Shown here piece after piece: positions 6,955 through 7,817 of a DNA stretch of 7,817 bases; within the stretch, counting starts at the first letter, position 1, and every line of letters starts with the position of its first letter. Origin of the DNA: an uncultured Eubacteriales bacterium (lineage in GTDB: Bacteria; Bacillota; Clostridia; Oscillospirales; CAG-272). Position numbers and translations under genes: made by a program. Under the pieces are notes generated by a model. The model did no database searches. It had not been told where the DNA came from and worked only from the letters and a program-made list of their open reading frames with translations. The stretch lies in the NCBI GenBank assembly GCA_934481325.1, contig CAKSPL010000053.1, positions 1 to 7,817 on the forward strand, read 5' to 3'.

Positions 6955-6993
6955 GCCGCATCCGCGGGTGCCTGCGGCACACCGCGGTGCGGC
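6955..6993 (+). terminator. Long bulged hairpin between TIR-LRR and membrane gene
   Basis: Three stacked helices: GCCGCA 6955-6960 with TGCGGC 6988-6993, CCGCGG 6962-6967 with CCGCGG 6982-6987, and GTGCC 6968-6972 with GGCAC 6976-6980, loop TGC. Only single bulges (T6961, A6981) interrupt 17 pairs. It starts 10 nt after the stop codon. The following TTTGGCGCATTTTT is a broken T run, so it may be a weak or partial intrinsic terminator, or a processing or stability element between two co-transcribed genes. Confidence 0.65.
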
Positions 6994-7018
6994 TTTGGCG
7001 CATTTTTCCATTTGACTT

Positions 7019-7023
7019 GGAGG
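7019..7023 (+). promoter_or_regulatory. Ribosome binding site of the membrane-protein gene
   Basis: GGAGG lies 7 nt before the ATG at 7031 and fixes that start. No separate promoter is convincing in the 86-bp gap: a TTGACT at 7013-7018 directly abuts the binding site and has no room for a -10. Confidence 0.85.
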
Positions 7024-7030
7024 TGACTTT

Positions 7031-7817
7031 ATGCAGGCGTGGTTTGGGGCGCAGGGAAAAACGCTGTTGTCCTCCCTTCCCGAAAATATCGGAATTTACC
7101 TGGTCGTTCTGTTTTTCGTATTCGTGGGGATTACGGCGATTTTTTCGCTGACTAAACGGTTTATGCAGAATGTGGCGGCACTGGCGGCGGCAGTGGTTTC
7201 GGCACTGGCAACCTTTTTGCTGGTGGGTTCCATTTACGATGTACTCCTCAAAAGAGAGGGCGTGCAGAATGCCATCAACGATTTGCTGGCACAAATGCCG
7301 GAGCTTGGTGCCTCGGCGGAAAGCGTAGCGGCACTTTCCCGCTTTGTGGTGAGTCTGATTGCGGTTCCGGTTCTGTTTCTGATTGTTTACGGGATTCTCA
7401 GCCTGGTAATCAGCATTGTATTTGCCTTCCGTAAAGAGGAGCATACCGAAAAGGACGAGAAAAGAGCGGGTGCCTTTTCCACGGCTATCAAAATAGGCTC
7501 CGGCGTGCTGACCGGTGTGGTGGCGTTTGTGGCTTACTTTTACCCCTCGCACTCCTTCGTGGATCTGATGACTCTGCCGCCTATCCTGTTGGCGGCCTTT
7601 GCCGTGGTGAAGGGAATCCTGTATTTTGTACAGAAGCATTCTCCGCACTCTGGGTTCTTCCGCAAAACCATCGGGCTTCTTGCAGGGGGCGTGACGGGTG
7701 CTTTGATGTTTGCAATGCTGTTTTTCCCGTTCCTGTCGCTGGCGGATCTGGCTTGCTCCGGGATAGAGGCAATCCCGCCTGAGGCACTTGCCTGCTATGA
7801 GGAGAACAGCGCAAAGG
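7031..7817 (+). CDS. Polytopic membrane protein of unknown family, 3' end outside window
   Basis: The visible 262 codons encode a protein with about six membrane segments: roughly 21-40, 47-69, 104-133, 154-171, 182-200 and 213-238. A soluble loop at 71-103 (KREGVQNAINDLLAQ...) follows the second segment, and a charged loop at 134-146 (RKEEHTEKDEKR) follows the third, so that loop is likely cytoplasmic. There is no signal peptide with a cleavage site. The last visible part (IPPEALACYEENSAK) leaves the membrane, so a further domain may follow. The paired segments with a helical loop between them faintly recall CvpA-type membrane proteins, but I see no decisive motif and give no name. It lies 86 bp behind the TIR-LRR gene on the same strand and may be co-transcribed with it past the hairpin at 6955-6993. 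Confidence 0.85.
   Translation, partial: MQAWFGAQGKTLLSSLPENIGIYLVVLFFVFVGITAIFSLTKRFMQNVAALAAAVVSALATFLLVGSIYDVLLKREGVQNAINDLLAQMPELGASAESVAALSRFVVSLIAVPVLFLIVYGILSLVISIVFAFRKEEHTEKDEKRAGAFSTAIKIGSGVLTGVVAFVAYFYPSHSFVDLMTLPPILLAAFAVVKGILYFVQKHSPHSGFFRKTIGLLAGGVTGALMFAMLFFPFLSLADLACSGIEAIPPEALACYEENSAK

Noticed and set aside
6887..7648. Minus-strand open frame of 253 codons over the membrane-protein gene
   Set aside because: It is antisense to a gene with a clear binding site and clean membrane segments; the product is rich in Arg, His and Gln without domain signs and overlaps the hairpin region.

Overview
The window looks like a chromosomal piece of a member of the Bacillota, most likely a gut-type Clostridium relative (Oscillospirales or Christensenellales). 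This is inferred from consensus GGAGG ribosome binding sites, sigma-A type promoters, a typical Gram-positive lipoprotein signal, BspA-type leucine-rich repeats, and coding DNA that is fairly GC-rich around AT-rich intergenic DNA. No taxonomic marker gene is present, so the placement is an inference. All three genes strongly avoid the codons TTA, CTA and TCA, which leaves very long meaningless open frames on the antisense strands.

Layout. Positions 1-4785 on the minus strand hold the first 1595 codons of a giant exported lipoprotein that runs off the left edge. It has a lipobox signal peptide, two arrays of CxxC knuckle repeats separated by a beta-rich module, a long central region without cysteine arrays, and the beginning of a third cysteine cluster. 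Positions 4786-5294 are an AT-rich divergent intergenic region with two facing-away promoters. The plus-strand promoter has perfect -35 and -10 hexamers and is followed by a roughly 190-nt leader that can fold into four consecutive hairpins. Positions 5295-6944 (+) encode a 549-residue protein with an N-terminal TIR domain joined to 13 BspA-type leucine-rich repeats and no export signal. A long bulged hairpin lies at 6955-6993. From 7031 (+) to the right edge there is a multi-spanning membrane protein of unknown family, cut by the window end.

How they may work together. The TIR-LRR gene and the membrane-protein gene are co-directional, 86 bp apart, each with a strong ribosome binding site. 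They could share the promoter at 5072-5100, with the hairpin acting as a partial terminator or processing signal. A cytosolic TIR sensor or effector next to a membrane protein resembles the general logic of bacterial immune or signalling modules, but nothing in the sequence proves this. The lipoprotein is divergently transcribed and may simply be a neighbour.
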